A DNA stretch of 64,000 bases from NCBI GenBank assembly GCA_024195585.1, contig SWBL01000011.1:221362-285361 (forward strand), in the 5' to 3' direction. Below, one piece after another: positions 1 through 12,787 of this stretch. Under the pieces are notes generated by a model. It did not search any database, was not told where the DNA came from, and saw only the letters and a list, made by a program, of their open reading frames with translations. Every line of letters starts with the position of its first letter. Positions within the stretch are counted from its first letter, which is position 1. This stretch comes from Aureobasidium sp. EXF-3400. Its lineage: Eukaryota > Ascomycota > Dothideomycetes > Dothideales > Saccotheciaceae. Both the position numbers and the translations under genes were made by a program.

Positions 1-22
1 GGATATGCTCGTCGGTGTTCAT
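1..22 (-). CDS. possible 5' end of a gene leaving the window
   Basis: On the minus strand an ATG in a good fungal context (ACAATGA) opens at base 22 and stays open to the window edge for seven codons (M-N-T-D-E-H-I). The bases upstream of it (23-200) look like a promoter or leader and contain a TATA-like stretch near 193-202. So little is visible that no product can be suggested. It could equally be a chance ATG. Confidence 0.2.
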
Positions 23-1155
23 TGTAAAGATAGTAATTTAATGATTGGTTGATGGTCAGTGGCGAACAGGCGAAACAATGAATTGAATTGTTGCTGTCTT
101 GGATGGAATGTGATGGTCGACTGTAACAAGCTTAGCTGTAGATAGGTGATTTGAATGAGGGAGCTACAACAGAGTGTGCGACCCGAGCTCGTCTTATATA
201 TGTGTCACATCTCGTCTGCTTCCTGACAAGGCAGGCAGGCAGGCACACCAGCAACAATCGCTTGAGCCACGCCACCTCTGGTCTCTTGGTGTTGATCCTA
301 GACAGCTCGTGAACCAAACAAAACCGCCTCGAAGGAGCAGTTCCCCGCAGACCCTAGTCTTGACTATGCACAGCCTGGGGCTAGTCATTACTACTTCCGC
401 TCTAGTTTCGGGCTATGTCGTATGCCGAGATTGCCGAGTGCTATCCAACCAAGACGTTCGCATCTCGAGAATCTTGCCCATCTCTGCCCATCTCCATCCT
501 TTCACCAATGATATCTAAATAACGCAAAGCTTTCTTAGTGCCAAAGTGGGCGCAGTCATCTCGAAGGATTGTTCCATGACCTTTAATCTCGTGCAGCTTT
601 GTTGGTGGAAGCATACCGTATATTCAATCGAAACTCGATCTGTTCGCAAGAGAGAAGAGCTGTTCTTGACAAGAAATCCACCGGCAAAATCGGGCCATCT
701 CGGCCTACAACCAAGACGCTTGACTCTAACATCTACTGCATCGCGGTCTGAGCGCATGAATCCTACAACGAAACTAAGTCTGTCTTCTTGATCACTTGAC
801 AAAATGCATGCAGTGCCATGTCATACGCTTCTTCCATTCCGTCTTCTATGCACAGAAGCCTTGGCACAGGTGCGATAGAAGGATCATTGTTCTGTGCCGA
901 CTTATCCTCTAGCGACTTGGGTACTTCCTGTTCGAGAATCATGGACGTTTGATGTCTTTCTAGTAAAGATGTGCTATCTGATGATGTTCGTGTTGCTATG
1001 TTTGGGTGCAGCTTTTGCTTCCTCTTGTTGTGGAGAAGCTTGATCCTCAGGATCAGGCGCCCATGACTCAAACTCAATTGACCCCGTCAATTATTTCCGT
1101 GGACGGTCGATCTTCCTACCACCAACAAGCACGACTAAGCCTCCATACCGGTCGT
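23..1155. other. intergenic region with weak coding-like segments
   Basis: No complete gene can be built here. The minus strand carries two adjoining open stretches of protein-like composition. One (about 1095-995) reads acidic and proline/glutamine rich around W-A-P-D-P-E-D-Q-A-S-P-Q-Q-E-E. The other (about 1077-763) includes L-C-I-E-D-G-M-E-E-A-Y-D-M-A. They are in different frames, and no clean donor/acceptor pair joins them. They lie just past the stop of the minus-strand ABC-class ATPase gene. They may be a short unrecognised gene, a decayed fragment or chance. Confidence 0.25.
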
Positions 1156-3462
1156 TCAAACGTCAATGCGTGCCTTCTTCTTTGGTCCTTCTCCCGTCTG
1201 AGCCTCCGCCCTTGCTGCTAGTGACTCCAAGCCTCGAACACGGTTAACAGCTGCGCCTAGCTCGAAGCGACGGACTGCGACAAGATCTCCTCCAGGCAGC
1301 TTCTCTGGAATTGCTTTCTCCAAGGCAACCTCAGCCTCAATGCCTGCCAAGGCCGATTTCAGATAGACACTGCCACCATGTTAGCTAACTCCTTTGCCCA
1401 TAATGAGCTCATCTACTCACCCTTCAGAGTCCTCCGCAGCAGCGAGGGTACGGATTAAGTGAGCAATCGTTCGTGTCTGACCCACATCTACCAATTGCTC
1501 GACACCTGATACGTCAATACCTGCTTCGCTCTGTGACGGGTCTTGCATCGCTCGATCAGCATAGATGGTAATGAAGTCTTTCCTCTTGGCATAAGGAGTC
1601 TTGTCATGGAGAATCGCTGCCGGGAAGCCGACAATTTTATCGGACAAGTTGCCGTACTTCTTGTCTTGCATAACCTTTCTGGGCGCTTGTTTGATCAGTT
1701 GTTGTGCTTCCTCAGTGAGCATGCGCGGGGCATACGAGTCCATTCCGATGACATTGTCTGCGACATCAAGCCAGTCACCGAGTCCTCCGACTACGATGAT
1801 CGTGCTGACACCATGTTGATCGTATAAAGCGCGCACCTTGGAGACAAGAGGCGTAATCGGCTCATTCTTGACGAGCATTTGCATACGCTCATCTCTGACA
1901 AGGAGATTGGTAGCAGATGTGTCTTCATCAACCATAATGACCTGTGCTCCCAATTCGAGAGCTTCTGAGATGTTAGCTGCCATTGAAGTCGAACCGCTGG
2001 CATCGTCGGTTGTGAATGCATCTGTGTCTCTTTTTCCTGGCAGATTCTTAATGAAAGCACTGATGTTGGTCCCTGTGACACTGCGACCGTCTTCTGCACG
2101 GACTTTGACCGCAGCAGGATTGGTGACTACTAACTCGCGACCATCGCCAGGGACGTAGTTGTAAATACCAAACTGGATAGCCTCCAGGAGAGTCGACTTG
2201 CCGTGATAGCCGCCGCCGGTGAGTAGAGTCACTCCTTTGGATATGCCCATTCCATGTACTTTGTGGCCGTGCTTACGTTTCAAAGAAACTTCAAGTTTAG
2301 GCGGCGATTCAAACGGCACGACGTGCTTACCGATCATACTGCGGTTGGATGCCCCACTAGCTCTTGGGAGTATTGACCCATTTCCGACAAAAGCGACCAA
2401 GCCCTTGGCTTCGAGTTGAGACCGCATGTACGCTTGGTCCTCCACGCAATGAATGTGAGCCTCAAGCTCATCGGCCACATGAGATGTGTAAAGCATGGTT
2501 TTCTTGACGAGCTCTGGGAGGTTGACACACAGGATTGTTCTGGCTTCCCTGCCCAGAATGGTACGGCCACGAGCAGGTAAGGAGACTGTAAAACGCATCT
2601 CGAGGCTCTTGTTTTCGCCGGACACGATAAGAGCACTGGTACGAGGCAAAACTTCCTGGGCCGGAGTGTTGATGGTGAAAGCTCCACCTTTAGGGCCCAA
2701 CCAGCCGGAGTTTCCAGAACCTACGGACTGGTCCATATGTTTAGTGCGGATGAAAGCAGCAGCAGTCCTGGAGAGGTAATCGGCCAAAGCGATCTGACGA
2801 ACGTCGGATGCCACATATTCGTCCGGAAAGCCAGTGGTTTTCTGAACCTGATTAGACAATGATGATTCTTGAAGCAGCGGCTTGTTTGATATCACAGCCA
2901 AGCATCGAGTAGCGACCGGAACTTACCCAATCCATAGATACGCTGATTCTCGAAGGTGACGCATATGCATCTGCTTGGACGTGGTTTATTGATAGCGTAA
3001 AGTCCGGCGAGCTGTGTCGGAAACGTGCATTCTGTAGACGTTTGTACGAACCTGAACCAAGATGAGAGAAAGCGCAGACAGAAGAAAGAGTCTGGACGAC
3101 CAACCGTACTGCTGTCCATCAATTGAGTCTAAGGTTCGCGATAATTGTGCCCAGGTAGAGGTACTTGTAGAGATGGATTGATGGGAAAGCGACTGGTGAG
3201 ATGCATCTCCAGCATTGTGACCTCCACGGCCTCCTCCGCCAGCATACTTGGCCTTGAAGTAAGCGCCCCTTCCTCTTCCTGAAGCACAAACATGTCAGTG
3301 GATGCTGTTGGAGCAAGACTGACTTGTGCAATGATGTTGATAGCCGAGCTGTTGGAGCCTGGACCCTCGTGGGAACCCTGCCACAGAATCTAAGGGGTGC
3401 TGGGCTGTATTGCGCAACACGGACGCGATCGTGCATGAGAGGGGATGTACATTACCGGACAT
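1156..3462 (-). CDS. predicted ATPase of the ABC class (ABC_ATPase / PF09818-type)
   Basis: Six exons join in frame to 677 aa: 3462-3456, 3377-3324, 3278-3105, 3051-2927, 2880-1421 and 1369-1156. The start is the ATG of M-S-G, followed by an Arg/Gly-rich leader (R-R-G-R-G, then G-G-G-G-R-G-G). Next come L-x-x-I-D-G-Q-Q-Y-G and the family's N-terminal signature I-N-H-V-Q-A-D-A-Y-A-S-P-S-R. The nucleotide-binding part shows a Walker A-like L-T-G-G-G-Y-H-G-K-S-T and a Walker B-like V-I-M-V-D-E-D. The family is widespread in bacteria and fungi, and its role is unknown. The RG-rich leader hints at RNA binding (inference). One intron (2926-2881) uses an AAG acceptor. Family assignment is firm; the 7-base first exon is the least certain part. 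Confidence 0.85.
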
Positions 3463-3734
3463 GATGCAGCAAATCGGCCAGTGTGATGGCCAGACAGTGA
3501 CAGTCTTATCAGTCGCGTGAAGGGAGTGGTCAGATGAGAAAGCAAAAAAGACGGCAGCGGTGGGAAGGTCGCGGTTGCCCCACAAATCAAGGTGAGCGAT
3601 TCCCCTGGTTCGTCTGGATTTGAGGCTTTGTCGATTCGTTTTTGCATAGCGCCACGGGCCCCAAAGTGCTTGTTGACATCTGCTAGTGGATCATAATTAT
3701 CGTTTAGTACGAATTCCGGATACCGAGGGTGATC

Positions 3735-4602
3735 ATGTCGTTATCCACCATGGATACCTCGTTTGGCCAATCCTTCTCTCCATACACCAACAACCAGTCT
3801 CTTCCTCTACAGCAGCCACCCTTTCCCGTCCAGGCCCAGCCGGGGCCTAGCTTTGCCCATAATGTCCCGCAGCAACAGCAATATCAGCAGCTGTCCGGCG
3901 GTAAGTCGTCGGAAAGATGGCAGTGTGGTTGCGCATGTGCTGACATGGTCGGCTTCGATCAGCCTACGCGGCGCCCTATTCGCAGTCCATGTCGCCTTCA
4001 GCCGTAATGCCTATGGCAGCCTCTCCTTCGAACCGTGTTCCACCATATGCTGCTTCTGCAGTCACACAGAGCTCGCCTCAGCAATCGCCCATGGCTGCCC
4101 CGCAATCACGACCAATCCATTCCCCATCTGCCGGCGCATCCCCGGTGAAGATGTTGCAAGAGAAGGAAAGGATATCACTGCTACTGGAGATCAATCTTGA
4201 ATTGCTACAGGAAATGCACAGGTTGCAGGCACAGGGCAAGGGCGGCGCAACCAGCCCGCAGGCAGCAGCTCATCTCAAGAAAGAGGGCCTGCCGGATGCC
4301 CTTGCGTCTGATGAGTACACTCAGTCAGTTCTGCAGCATTCCACCTCTGACTCTCAGTACTGATGTGTGTGATTTGCAGGATCAACCTCAGACTACATTC
4401 GAACTTGGGTTATGTTTGTAGTCATACGGACAACCAATCCAGACCTGGAGCCATGCCACATGTTACCGCACCTCCCAATATGCCCCAGCTAGAGCCTAAG
4501 TACAGCAAGTTGAGGGCTCTGTTCGGTAGGGATGGCCAGCGACGGTCAATGTCGAATGGTGCAACAAATGCACCAACGCCTATCCAAGGCTTTACCAATT
4601 GA
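3735..4602 (+). CDS. SSXT/SS18-family protein (SWI/SNF-associated, Snf11-like)
   Basis: Three exons (3735-3900, 3963-4323, 4380-4602) give 249 aa. The N-terminal half is Gln/Pro/Ser-rich and low complexity. After it comes a helical block, K-M-L-Q-E-K-E-R-I-S-L-L-L-E-I-N-L-E-L-L-Q-E-M, then the second SSXT helix around L-R-L-H-S-N-L-G-Y. The C-terminal part runs P-P-N-M-P-Q-L and K-Y-S-K-L-R-A-L-F. This order matches fungal SSXT-domain proteins, which in animals (SS18) and yeast (Snf11) belong to SWI/SNF chromatin remodellers; the complex membership is inferred. The ATG at 3735 follows an in-frame GTG at 3729; a second ATG lies at 3750. Both splice joins restore the conserved helices, and the donor GTCAGT at 4324 is chosen because it keeps the frame. 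Confidence 0.8.
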
Positions 4603-5937
4603 TGAGCCATGACGAGCTGTACGATATTTCATTTCGGCAGAGGAGACAATCATCGAGATGTCGATGTTGTATACTTCATTAATCGCCTTGGTTGCAGGGT
4701 TCTTGTGGCGTTCGGATGTTGTTTTTATGGTTACGGCAGTTTTCGAGACATGTACCTATATGATATTCTGATATCTCTTAGTCGGATCCAGTCGAGCGGA
4801 GAATAATACTGCCGTGATATGCTTGATGATCAACGACACTGCCGGATGAATGATGCGAGTGAGGACACAGATTGTGCGACGTTTAGTAAGTTTGCTTTTT
4901 CCACCAACGGTGCGTATACTAGTTTCCATGTTCAGTGCAAAAGAAGAACAGTTTGAGCCGGGTTGCTGTGAGAAATTTAAAGGGTCGAAAGATGTGGGTA
5001 CTGCGGATAAGCACTTTGCAGGTCAAGACGAGACGAGACGGCTTAACGTGCAATGCAAGAAGTGTTCATTCCAACGGAGTCCATGAGACCGTTGCAGGAG
5101 AGACCCACGAGCCAGACTACAGGGTCAGTCTACGCATAACGTAGTTTGTAGGCAGAAAGATGGAGGCGGCGCAACAGCAGAGAGCGTGGGGAAACCAGAG
5201 TATCAGCTTCTGCTTCTGCTTCTGCTTCTGCTTCTGCTGGTACTGCTGGACCAGTTTCATAGAGTCTTTGTTGGCTACATGTTGTGATGAGTGATCAAAC
5301 GTCGTGGTGGATGTTTCGGCGACTGTCGCGGACTCGGTCGTGCACGGGTCTGACGGGAATTCCTTTTCGAGCCGAGCCTTTTGGCTGGACTTTGGATCGC
5401 CCCGCCCTTAGCGACGCCAAAAGCGATGGAGCAGTTGCGCCAGCATCAAGCCTTCGTTGTTAGCAGCCGTCGATACATCCCATCATCGACCATGCCCGCA
5501 CAGCACGCCGCCTCCAACAATCCTTCTCTCTCCTAGTCTCATCTGCGCATCCCTCGACGCTCCAAAACACTGCCGCACTCGGCCATGTCCCCCGTGACGC
5601 AATTGACACCTTTCCCATGCCAAAGACCTGTCCACCACCTGTGAAAGCGACTCTGTCCAACCTGGCCCATCGTCGCCGCATCAACCCAACTCCACTCCCG
5701 ACACTCCCGCCCATTTGTCAACTTCACCCTCGTCCGACTGAACTATCCAGTCCAGCTGTAGATTAACACCACCAAGGCAGAGTGTCTGGCCGTCGAGTCC
5801 GAGTCCGACTTCGAGGACAGGACCGGCCAAGGAACATCCATTGCCCTCTGATGGCATGAAGCCCTGCGCTCACAAGACTTCTCTTTCTAGCACCCTGTCG
5901 CGAATCCAGTCCTGCCCTGTAACAAGCGACAGCAACA
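4603..5937. promoter_or_regulatory. intergenic region and leader of the adenylate cyclase gene
   Basis: About 1.3 kb without a supportable gene. A hexamer microsatellite, CTTCTG repeated about five and a half times, lies at 5206-5238. From about 5400 onward the plus strand is C/T-rich with many short CCATCGTC-like runs, as is usual in long fungal leaders, and it leads directly into the adenylate cyclase ATG. Short open frames here have GTG or TTG starts and no recognisable content. Confidence 0.5.
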
Positions 5938-8900
5938 ATGGCCGAAACCACCCCCAAAAAGTCAAAGCCCGAGCGACTGGCTCGGTATGTCGATCCGTAT
6001 GCTCCAGCCTGAGGCCCATGAGCTGACGCTTTCCTTGATAGTGAACCTGATGTAGACGTATCACCTAGCACTATCGTCAATCCCACATACAATCGCGCTC
6101 CTGCACTAGCATGGGACACGCCCGACTTTGGTGACCACCGCAAGGAATTGTCGTGTCTCGAATCCAGCGGCACTGTACCCTCCATCTCGCGCCAGCAACC
6201 ACATGACTTCACACCACCGCCTTATGGCCGCCACAACCGCCCTTCGCATCTCTCGTCGAACCTTTTCAGCAATTCTTTCTACAACTCGTCCAGCGATGAT
6301 CTTCCTCAGATGTCGCCGGGTTTCATCCCACAGAACGGCAACAATCTATCGCTTGAATGGCATGGTGAAGACAGAAGGCCATCTGTGGCTAGTACGACGA
6401 CAATGTCCTCGACTGGCTCATCAAAACGAAGTATCACTGGCAAGTTCCACAAGAAGTTGCAAGGCTTCTTCGGAGACGAGTTCGACCCAAATGCGCCGCC
6501 GCCCAAAGATGTGCCCGAGCAGTCAGACAAAAGAGGTCGCAATCCATCTAACGCCACACAAGTCACTGCGACCACTCGTCCTGGTAGTCCGTCGGCATCG
6601 CGTCCACGTACTCCAAATACCAGCAGTGAAGTGACTCCATGGGACTTTGAACCCGCTCCAGCAAACGTGAGTCTTGTTGTTTTGCAATCCTTTTTCCTTA
6701 TTTAATTGACTGATGTTGATCCCGACAGTTCCATACGCAACCCACGCAACAATCAATCGCTCCTTCCATACAGCAACATCAGCAACAGACGCGGAAAGAC
6801 AAGGGGTCTGTCTCAGGTCGTCACCATCGCCTTCACCTTCCTGGCCACAGACACAAGACCAGTCTCGACGACATTGACGATAGTGCTTCCGTCGTGAGTA
6901 GTCGTGCTGGCACTATCCGCAAGGATTCGACACTCCCCACAAACCTCAATGGCGCACGCCCACGCGCCACGAGCCCCTCGCCTAGTATGAAAAGTATGAT
7001 GAGCGCCCAACAAAGCCAGGCTAGCGATACCCAAGGTCAACGTTCGCCTGGAGCATACAGCGCCAAACGCTCTCTATTTGATCGAGTTACTGGCCGCAAG
7101 AAGCATGACAAGACCGCAGAATCCACCTTGAAGAACTTACCTGCATCAACTGGATCGCTCTCTCAGACACCAACCGCCCCAGTCGGAAAGAAAAAGGGCC
7201 CTACAGGACCGGATGGCAAGCCAATGGCGTTGGGTTTGACAAAGAAAGAGCACACGAGAATTCCCTTCAAAGGACCAAGGCGCGCAGAGCCAAGTGCTGA
7301 GTTCAATAAGAAGGATCCCAATGCTCCGAGACCCGAAGCCATTCGCAACGCGTCCGCTTTGTGGCATCTTGACACTGATATGAGTCAGATGGAGGGCATT
7401 GTCAACCGTAGTCAGCCAATGACACCACCCGTTACTAGCGAGATATTCACTGGCTTCCCTGGCATGGAACCTTCGAAGCTTGCCGAAGACGACAATGGAA
7501 CCTGGGAGGTGCCTGACAGTTGGGCAGTCAAAAGAGTACCCGATCAGAATGTTGCTGCGCTCCGCGAAGTCGACGATGAGGGCCAGGTTCCTCGAGATGA
7601 GGATCCGGGATCCATGTACTTCATGCGAATCTTCAGAGCAGATAGTACGTTTGCTGTCATCTCGGCTGGCCTGAACACAACTGCGAGCGAACTTATCCAA
7701 ATGATGGCTAAGAAAACATTTCTACAAGACGAGCTCGACACGTATCAGATTGTCATGCGAAAGACTGGCTCGAGTCGTATACTAGCTGGTGGCGAGCGGC
7801 CGTTGGCGATACAGAAGCACATGCTCGAGATGGCTGGCTACAATGACAAGGACAGACCAGAAGACCTAGGTCGTGAAGACCATGGCTACTTGGTGCGTTT
7901 CACGTTCTTGCCCGGAAAGCTGAGTGGATACTCGAGCTTAGATCGCGATCCTGGATTCAAGGGCATGCAGAAATTCAACCACATCGATCTCGCAGGTCGC
8001 GATCTGGTTACTATCCCTATCGCGCTATACCAAAAGGCCACGGAGATCATCACATTGAATTTATCCAGGAACCTGTCTCTTGACATCCCCAAGGATTTCA
8101 TTCAAAGCTGCACCAACCTTCGCGAGATCAAGTATACTAGCAACGAAGCATGGAAATTGCCTGCAAGCATTTGTCTGGCATCGAGACTGACTATGCTTGA
8201 TGTTTCGAACAACAGGCTTGAGCAGATGCAGCATGCAGACTTGCACAAGTTGCACAATCTTGTCAGTCTCAAACTCTCCAACAACAAGCTGACTAGCCTT
8301 CCTGCCTACTTTGGCTGCTATCAAGCTCTCCGCAGTCTAAATTTGGCATCCAACAATCTTGATACTTTCCCCGACTTCCTTTGTGAGCTTAGAACTGTTG
8401 TCGACTTGGACATCAGTTTCAATGGCATTTCAGCGTTGCCAAAAGTTGGCAAGCTTGTCAATCTGGAACGCCTGTTCGCTACGAACAACAAGCTGTCTGG
8501 CGCATTTCCCGAGACCTTCAAACAACTTGTCAAACTTACGCAGATTGATATCCGTTTCAATGCGCTTGACAACATTGATGTCATGGCCGAACTGCCTCAG
8601 TTGGAGCACCTTCTGGTCGGACACAACTCGATTGCCGCATACGAAGCTTCCTTCCATCGCATCAAGGTTCTCTCTATGGACCACAATCCCGTCACCCGCT
8701 TCGGCCTCACTACTCCTGTTCCCACTCTCTCAGTGCTCAACCTTGCTTCGGCAAAACTAACACAGCTGCCCGATGAGCTGTTCGCAAGGATATCGAATAT
8801 CTCCAAGCTAGTGCTGGACAAGAATCACTTCACAGCTCTCTCGCCTCTGATCGGTAAACTGACCAGATTGGAACATCTCAGTGTGGCCAAGAACATGCTG

Positions 8901-11900
8901 AATAGCTTACCTTCGGATATTGGCAGACTTCAGGACTTGAAGTATCTTGATATCCGAGAGAACAACCTCAGCAGACTGCCACAAGAGATTTGGTACGCTC
9001 GTAGGTTAGAGTCGCTCAATATTGCCTCGAACGTCTTGAACGAATTTCCTAAGCCGGGTGCCCCACCACCATCTTTACCATCTGAGGCACCAACCCCTGT
9101 TGCAACAACCGGCGGACCACAGACTCCTGATTTCGATGAACTTGGCAAACTCGAAGCGTTCCAGTTGAGAAGATCGAGTCAGGTCGGTCACGGCATTCTA
9201 CCAGGTGGATCACCAGCTGGGCGTAAAGGCTCGATCGCCTCGAGTTATGGTGCTCAGTCGAGAAATCCTTCTTTGGCGCCCAGAGGATCTACAGAGTCTG
9301 GACTTAGCAGTGCTGCTGCTACACCTGGACCTCGTAAGGATTCGACCATGTCTAACAGGCTTGCATCCACGTTTTCTTCTACTTTGCGCCACCTGATTCT
9401 GGCGGATAATCGCCTTTCCGACGATGTTTTTGACGAACTTGTCCTTCTTCCAGAACTCCGCATCCTCAACCTCTCCTACAACGAGCTCTATGATATTCCA
9501 CCAAGAACCATCCGGAGATGGCCAAACTTGACCGAACTTTATCTGTCGGGCAACGACTTGTCTGCGTTACCCGCAGAAGACTTTGAAGAAGGCTCCGGTC
9601 TACGAGTGCTGCACTTGAACAGCAACAGATTCAACGTCCTGCCCGCAGAGCTTGGCAAGATCCAGAAACTTCAGACTCTAGATGTCGGCAGCAACGCACT
9701 GAAATACAACGTATCCAATTGGCCATATGATTGGAACTGGAACTGGAATCACCAATTAAGGTATCTCAACATGTCTGGAAACAAACGTTTGGAGATAAAG
9801 CCTAATGTCAATGTGGTACCCGGACGCGAGACGCGAGACTTGACGGACTTCTCGACTCTACAGCATCTGAGGATTCTTGGTCTTATGGACGTCACCCTCA
9901 CAATCCCTTCTGTACCCGATCAAGGCCCCGATAGACGTGTGCGTACGGCCGGGTCAATAATTGGAACACACATTCCCTATGGTATGGCTGACACACTTGG
10001 GCGTCATGAACACTTGTCCACATTGGATATGGTCATTCCTAGTTTCGGAGGCCATGAAGATCGATTACTCTTTGGTATGTTTGACGGACACACTTTGACC
10101 ACTGGAGGTAGCAAGGTGGCCAAATTCCTCTACGAAAAGTTCAGGCATCACTTTGCAGATGAGCTTGCGAAGCTTCAGGAAGAAAGCGAAGACTCACCTC
10201 TAGACGCGCTAAGGAGAGCATATCTTTCGCTCAACAAGGAATTTGCCACAGCAGCTACCCAAGTCATTGAAGCTCGTGCCCATCCGAGTGCTGCACTAGT
10301 CCACCGAGGAAGTATTACAGGTCTGGAGCTGGGCGAAGATGATATGACCTCGGGTGCAGTGGCTACAATCATGTATCTCCAAGGCATGGAGTTGTTCGTG
10401 TCTAATGTCGGAGACGCTCAAGCTCTGTTAATCGACTCAGAGGGCGGTCACCGAATCATTACCCGTAAACACGCACCTGCAGAAGCAGATGAGCGCATCC
10501 GCATCCGAGAAGCTGGAGGCTATGTCTCGCGTCAAGGAAAGCTTAACGACGCCCTTGAAGTGTCCAGGGCATTTGGCTTTGTGCCACATCTACCCGGCGT
10601 TATCGCATGCCCTCATACGGCCCGGATATCGCTAAAGGAGTCTGACGAGATCATTGTCATTGCTTCTCGTGAGCTCTGGGACTACCTTACCATGGACTTT
10701 GCAGTAGATGTCGCTCGCTCAGAACGTGGTGACCTAATGCGTGCTGCACAAAAACTCCGTGATCTGGCCATTGCATTTGGTGCTACAGGTAAAATCATGG
10801 TCATGATGCTCGGTGTGAGTGATCTGCGCAAGAGGGAACGGGCTCGCTTCAGGACTCACAGCATGAGTATGGGCCCCAGCGGCGCACCTGATGAGCTTCT
10901 GACCATCTTGAGACGCCCCAAGCGTGGCAGAGATAATGTGGGAGACTCTAAGCTGGCACGTCTGGACCAAGAGATCGATCCTCCTCAAGGCGAAGTCACC
11001 TTGGTCTTCACCGATATCAAGAACAGCACAATGCTTTGGGAGTCTTACCCCATTGCCATGAGAAGTGCGATAAAATTGCACAACGAGCTCATGAGAAGGC
11101 ATTTGCGCATCATCGGCGGTTACGAGGTCAAGACTGAAGGTGATGCGTTCATGGTAGCTTTCCAGACCGTCACCAGTGCACTCTTGTGGACATTCACCAT
11201 CCAAAGTCAACTGCTCGAAGTCCCATGGCCGCAAGAGATTCTCAACAGTATTCATGGTCAAGAAGTCCTCGATACTGACGGAAATCGTATCTTCCGTGGT
11301 CTCTCAGTCCGTATGGGTATTCACTTTGGTCGCCCCGTGTGTGAGCAAGATCCTGTCACTGGCCGTATGGATTACTTCGGACCTATGGTCAACAGATCTG
11401 CACGTATTCAATCCGTCGCTGATGGTGGTCAAATTACCGTGTCATCAGACTTCATCGCCGAGATTCAACGTCTGCTCGAGACGCATATTGAGACGGACAG
11501 AAACGGCTCCACAGGCTCGGATGATGCAATGGGTGATGAGATGATTGGCAATGCCATCCGTCGCGAATTGCGATCACTCAGCAGTCAAGGATTCGAGGTC
11601 AAGGATCTCGGTCAGCGCAACCTCAAGGGCTTGGAAAACCCTGAATACATTTACCTCATGTATCCTCACTCGCTCGCGGCACGCCTGGTGGTCCAACAAC
11701 AGCAACAAGCACAGGCCGAACAAGCCAAGGCAGCCGCTGCTGCCGCACCCAGAAACGGAGATGTAGGCATCGAATCAGCAAGCGGCATGGCCGCAGTCAA
11801 GAGCGCCGACAGTCAACTCACCATCGACACGGAACACGTCTGGGATCTGTGGAGCGTGTCTCTGCGTCTAGAGATGCTGTGCAGCAGTCTCGAAATCACA

Positions 11901-12241
11901 GGATTAACAGCACTAAAGGCACCCGAAACGGCACTACTCGAACGCATGAAGCAGCGTGGCGGAGAAATGACTGATCGCTTCGTTATCAACTTTATCGAGC
12001 ATCAAATCAGCAGAATTGAGGTAAGCTTGATTTTTTCAAGACACTACTCGATGATAACATATATACTGACTCATTCGTATAGACTTGCGTTACTACATTG
12101 GCGCTTAGAAACATGGTCCAACCATTCAGACCTGGCATTTTGTCTACTTCCAAACCCATGGCTGATATCCTGAGCGAAGTCACCGCTGCCATGTCAGAAC
12201 TCAAACGACTAAAAGGCGAAGTCGATATGAATGATGCCTAG
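5938..12241 (+). CDS. CYR1: adenylate cyclase
   Basis: Converts ATP to cAMP and acts at the membrane downstream of Ras and G-alpha. Four exons (5938-5984, 6042-6666, 6729-12020, 12083-12241) encode 2040 aa, the usual size for filamentous fungi. A long disordered Ser/Pro/Gln-rich N-terminus covers about 1-480. It is followed by a Ras-associating domain (about 515-610), leucine-rich repeats (about 640-1250, interrupted near 990-1090 by a Ser/Pro/Gly loop), a PP2C-like domain (about 1305-1580, F-G-M-F-D-G-H) and the class III cyclase domain (about 1645-1875). The cyclase shows F-T-D-I-K-N-S-T and V-K-T-E-G-D-A-F, carrying the two metal-binding aspartates. A helical tail with M-K-Q-R-G-G-E-M-T-D-R-F follows, as in fungal homologues. 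The short first exon starts at ACAATGGCC. The last exon is supported by frame continuity and the stop at 12239. Confidence 0.97.
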
Positions 12242-12787
12242 ACGAAGAAGGAATAAAAAGTTGAGCACAATTTTCAACGGCACAGAAACCCCAGCATTTT
12301 TTTTCTTTTTTTTTGGTGGGTCTTTGGGTATTCAGGGGGTTTGAAGGAGGGTTCATTGCTTTGTTTTCTTGAGGATTGTTACTGTTGTGGGAAGAACATT
12401 GGGTGTTGTTTGCATTTTGGTGTACGGTTGTACTTGTTACTGCGTTATCCAGGGGTGGATTGTGTTGTTTTCTTTCGCGGCTTGCTTACTTCCTGATTAT
12501 TTGTCGTACTACTACTTTTTTCCCTGTCTTGCTCGTGCCTTGTTCTGTTTCTGACACTTAACGATGATACATGTTTGGATATTTGTTGGTGTGTGCAAAG
12601 TGTGCAAAGTGTGCAAAGTGTGCAAAGTGTATAAGGTGTGATTGATTCTACATGACCAAAGTACTATTCTTTAAACGCCTATACATCTGTATCCAAAACT
12701 CCCGCGATCCTTTTCTCGATAATAACACCATGATGCCGCCGTTCTAATGCAAAGAAAGACCCTCGAACGAAACTTACAACGGAACTC
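12242..12787. other. 3' flanks of convergent genes with a 9-bp tandem repeat
   Basis: The tail-to-tail region between the adenylate cyclase and PWP2 genes. It has T-rich tracts at 12296-12313 and a G/T-rich stretch to about 12470. Four perfect copies of the 9-mer GTGTGCAAA follow at 12591-12626, then a degenerate copy to about 12640. No open frame here has coding character. Confidence 0.6.

Noticed and set aside
7146..7700. 184-codon open frame antisense to the adenylate cyclase N-terminal half
   Set aside because: Shadow frame with random composition.
10734..11261. 175-codon open frame antisense to the adenylate cyclase catalytic domain
   Set aside because: Shadow of a strongly conserved coding region; no recognisable content.
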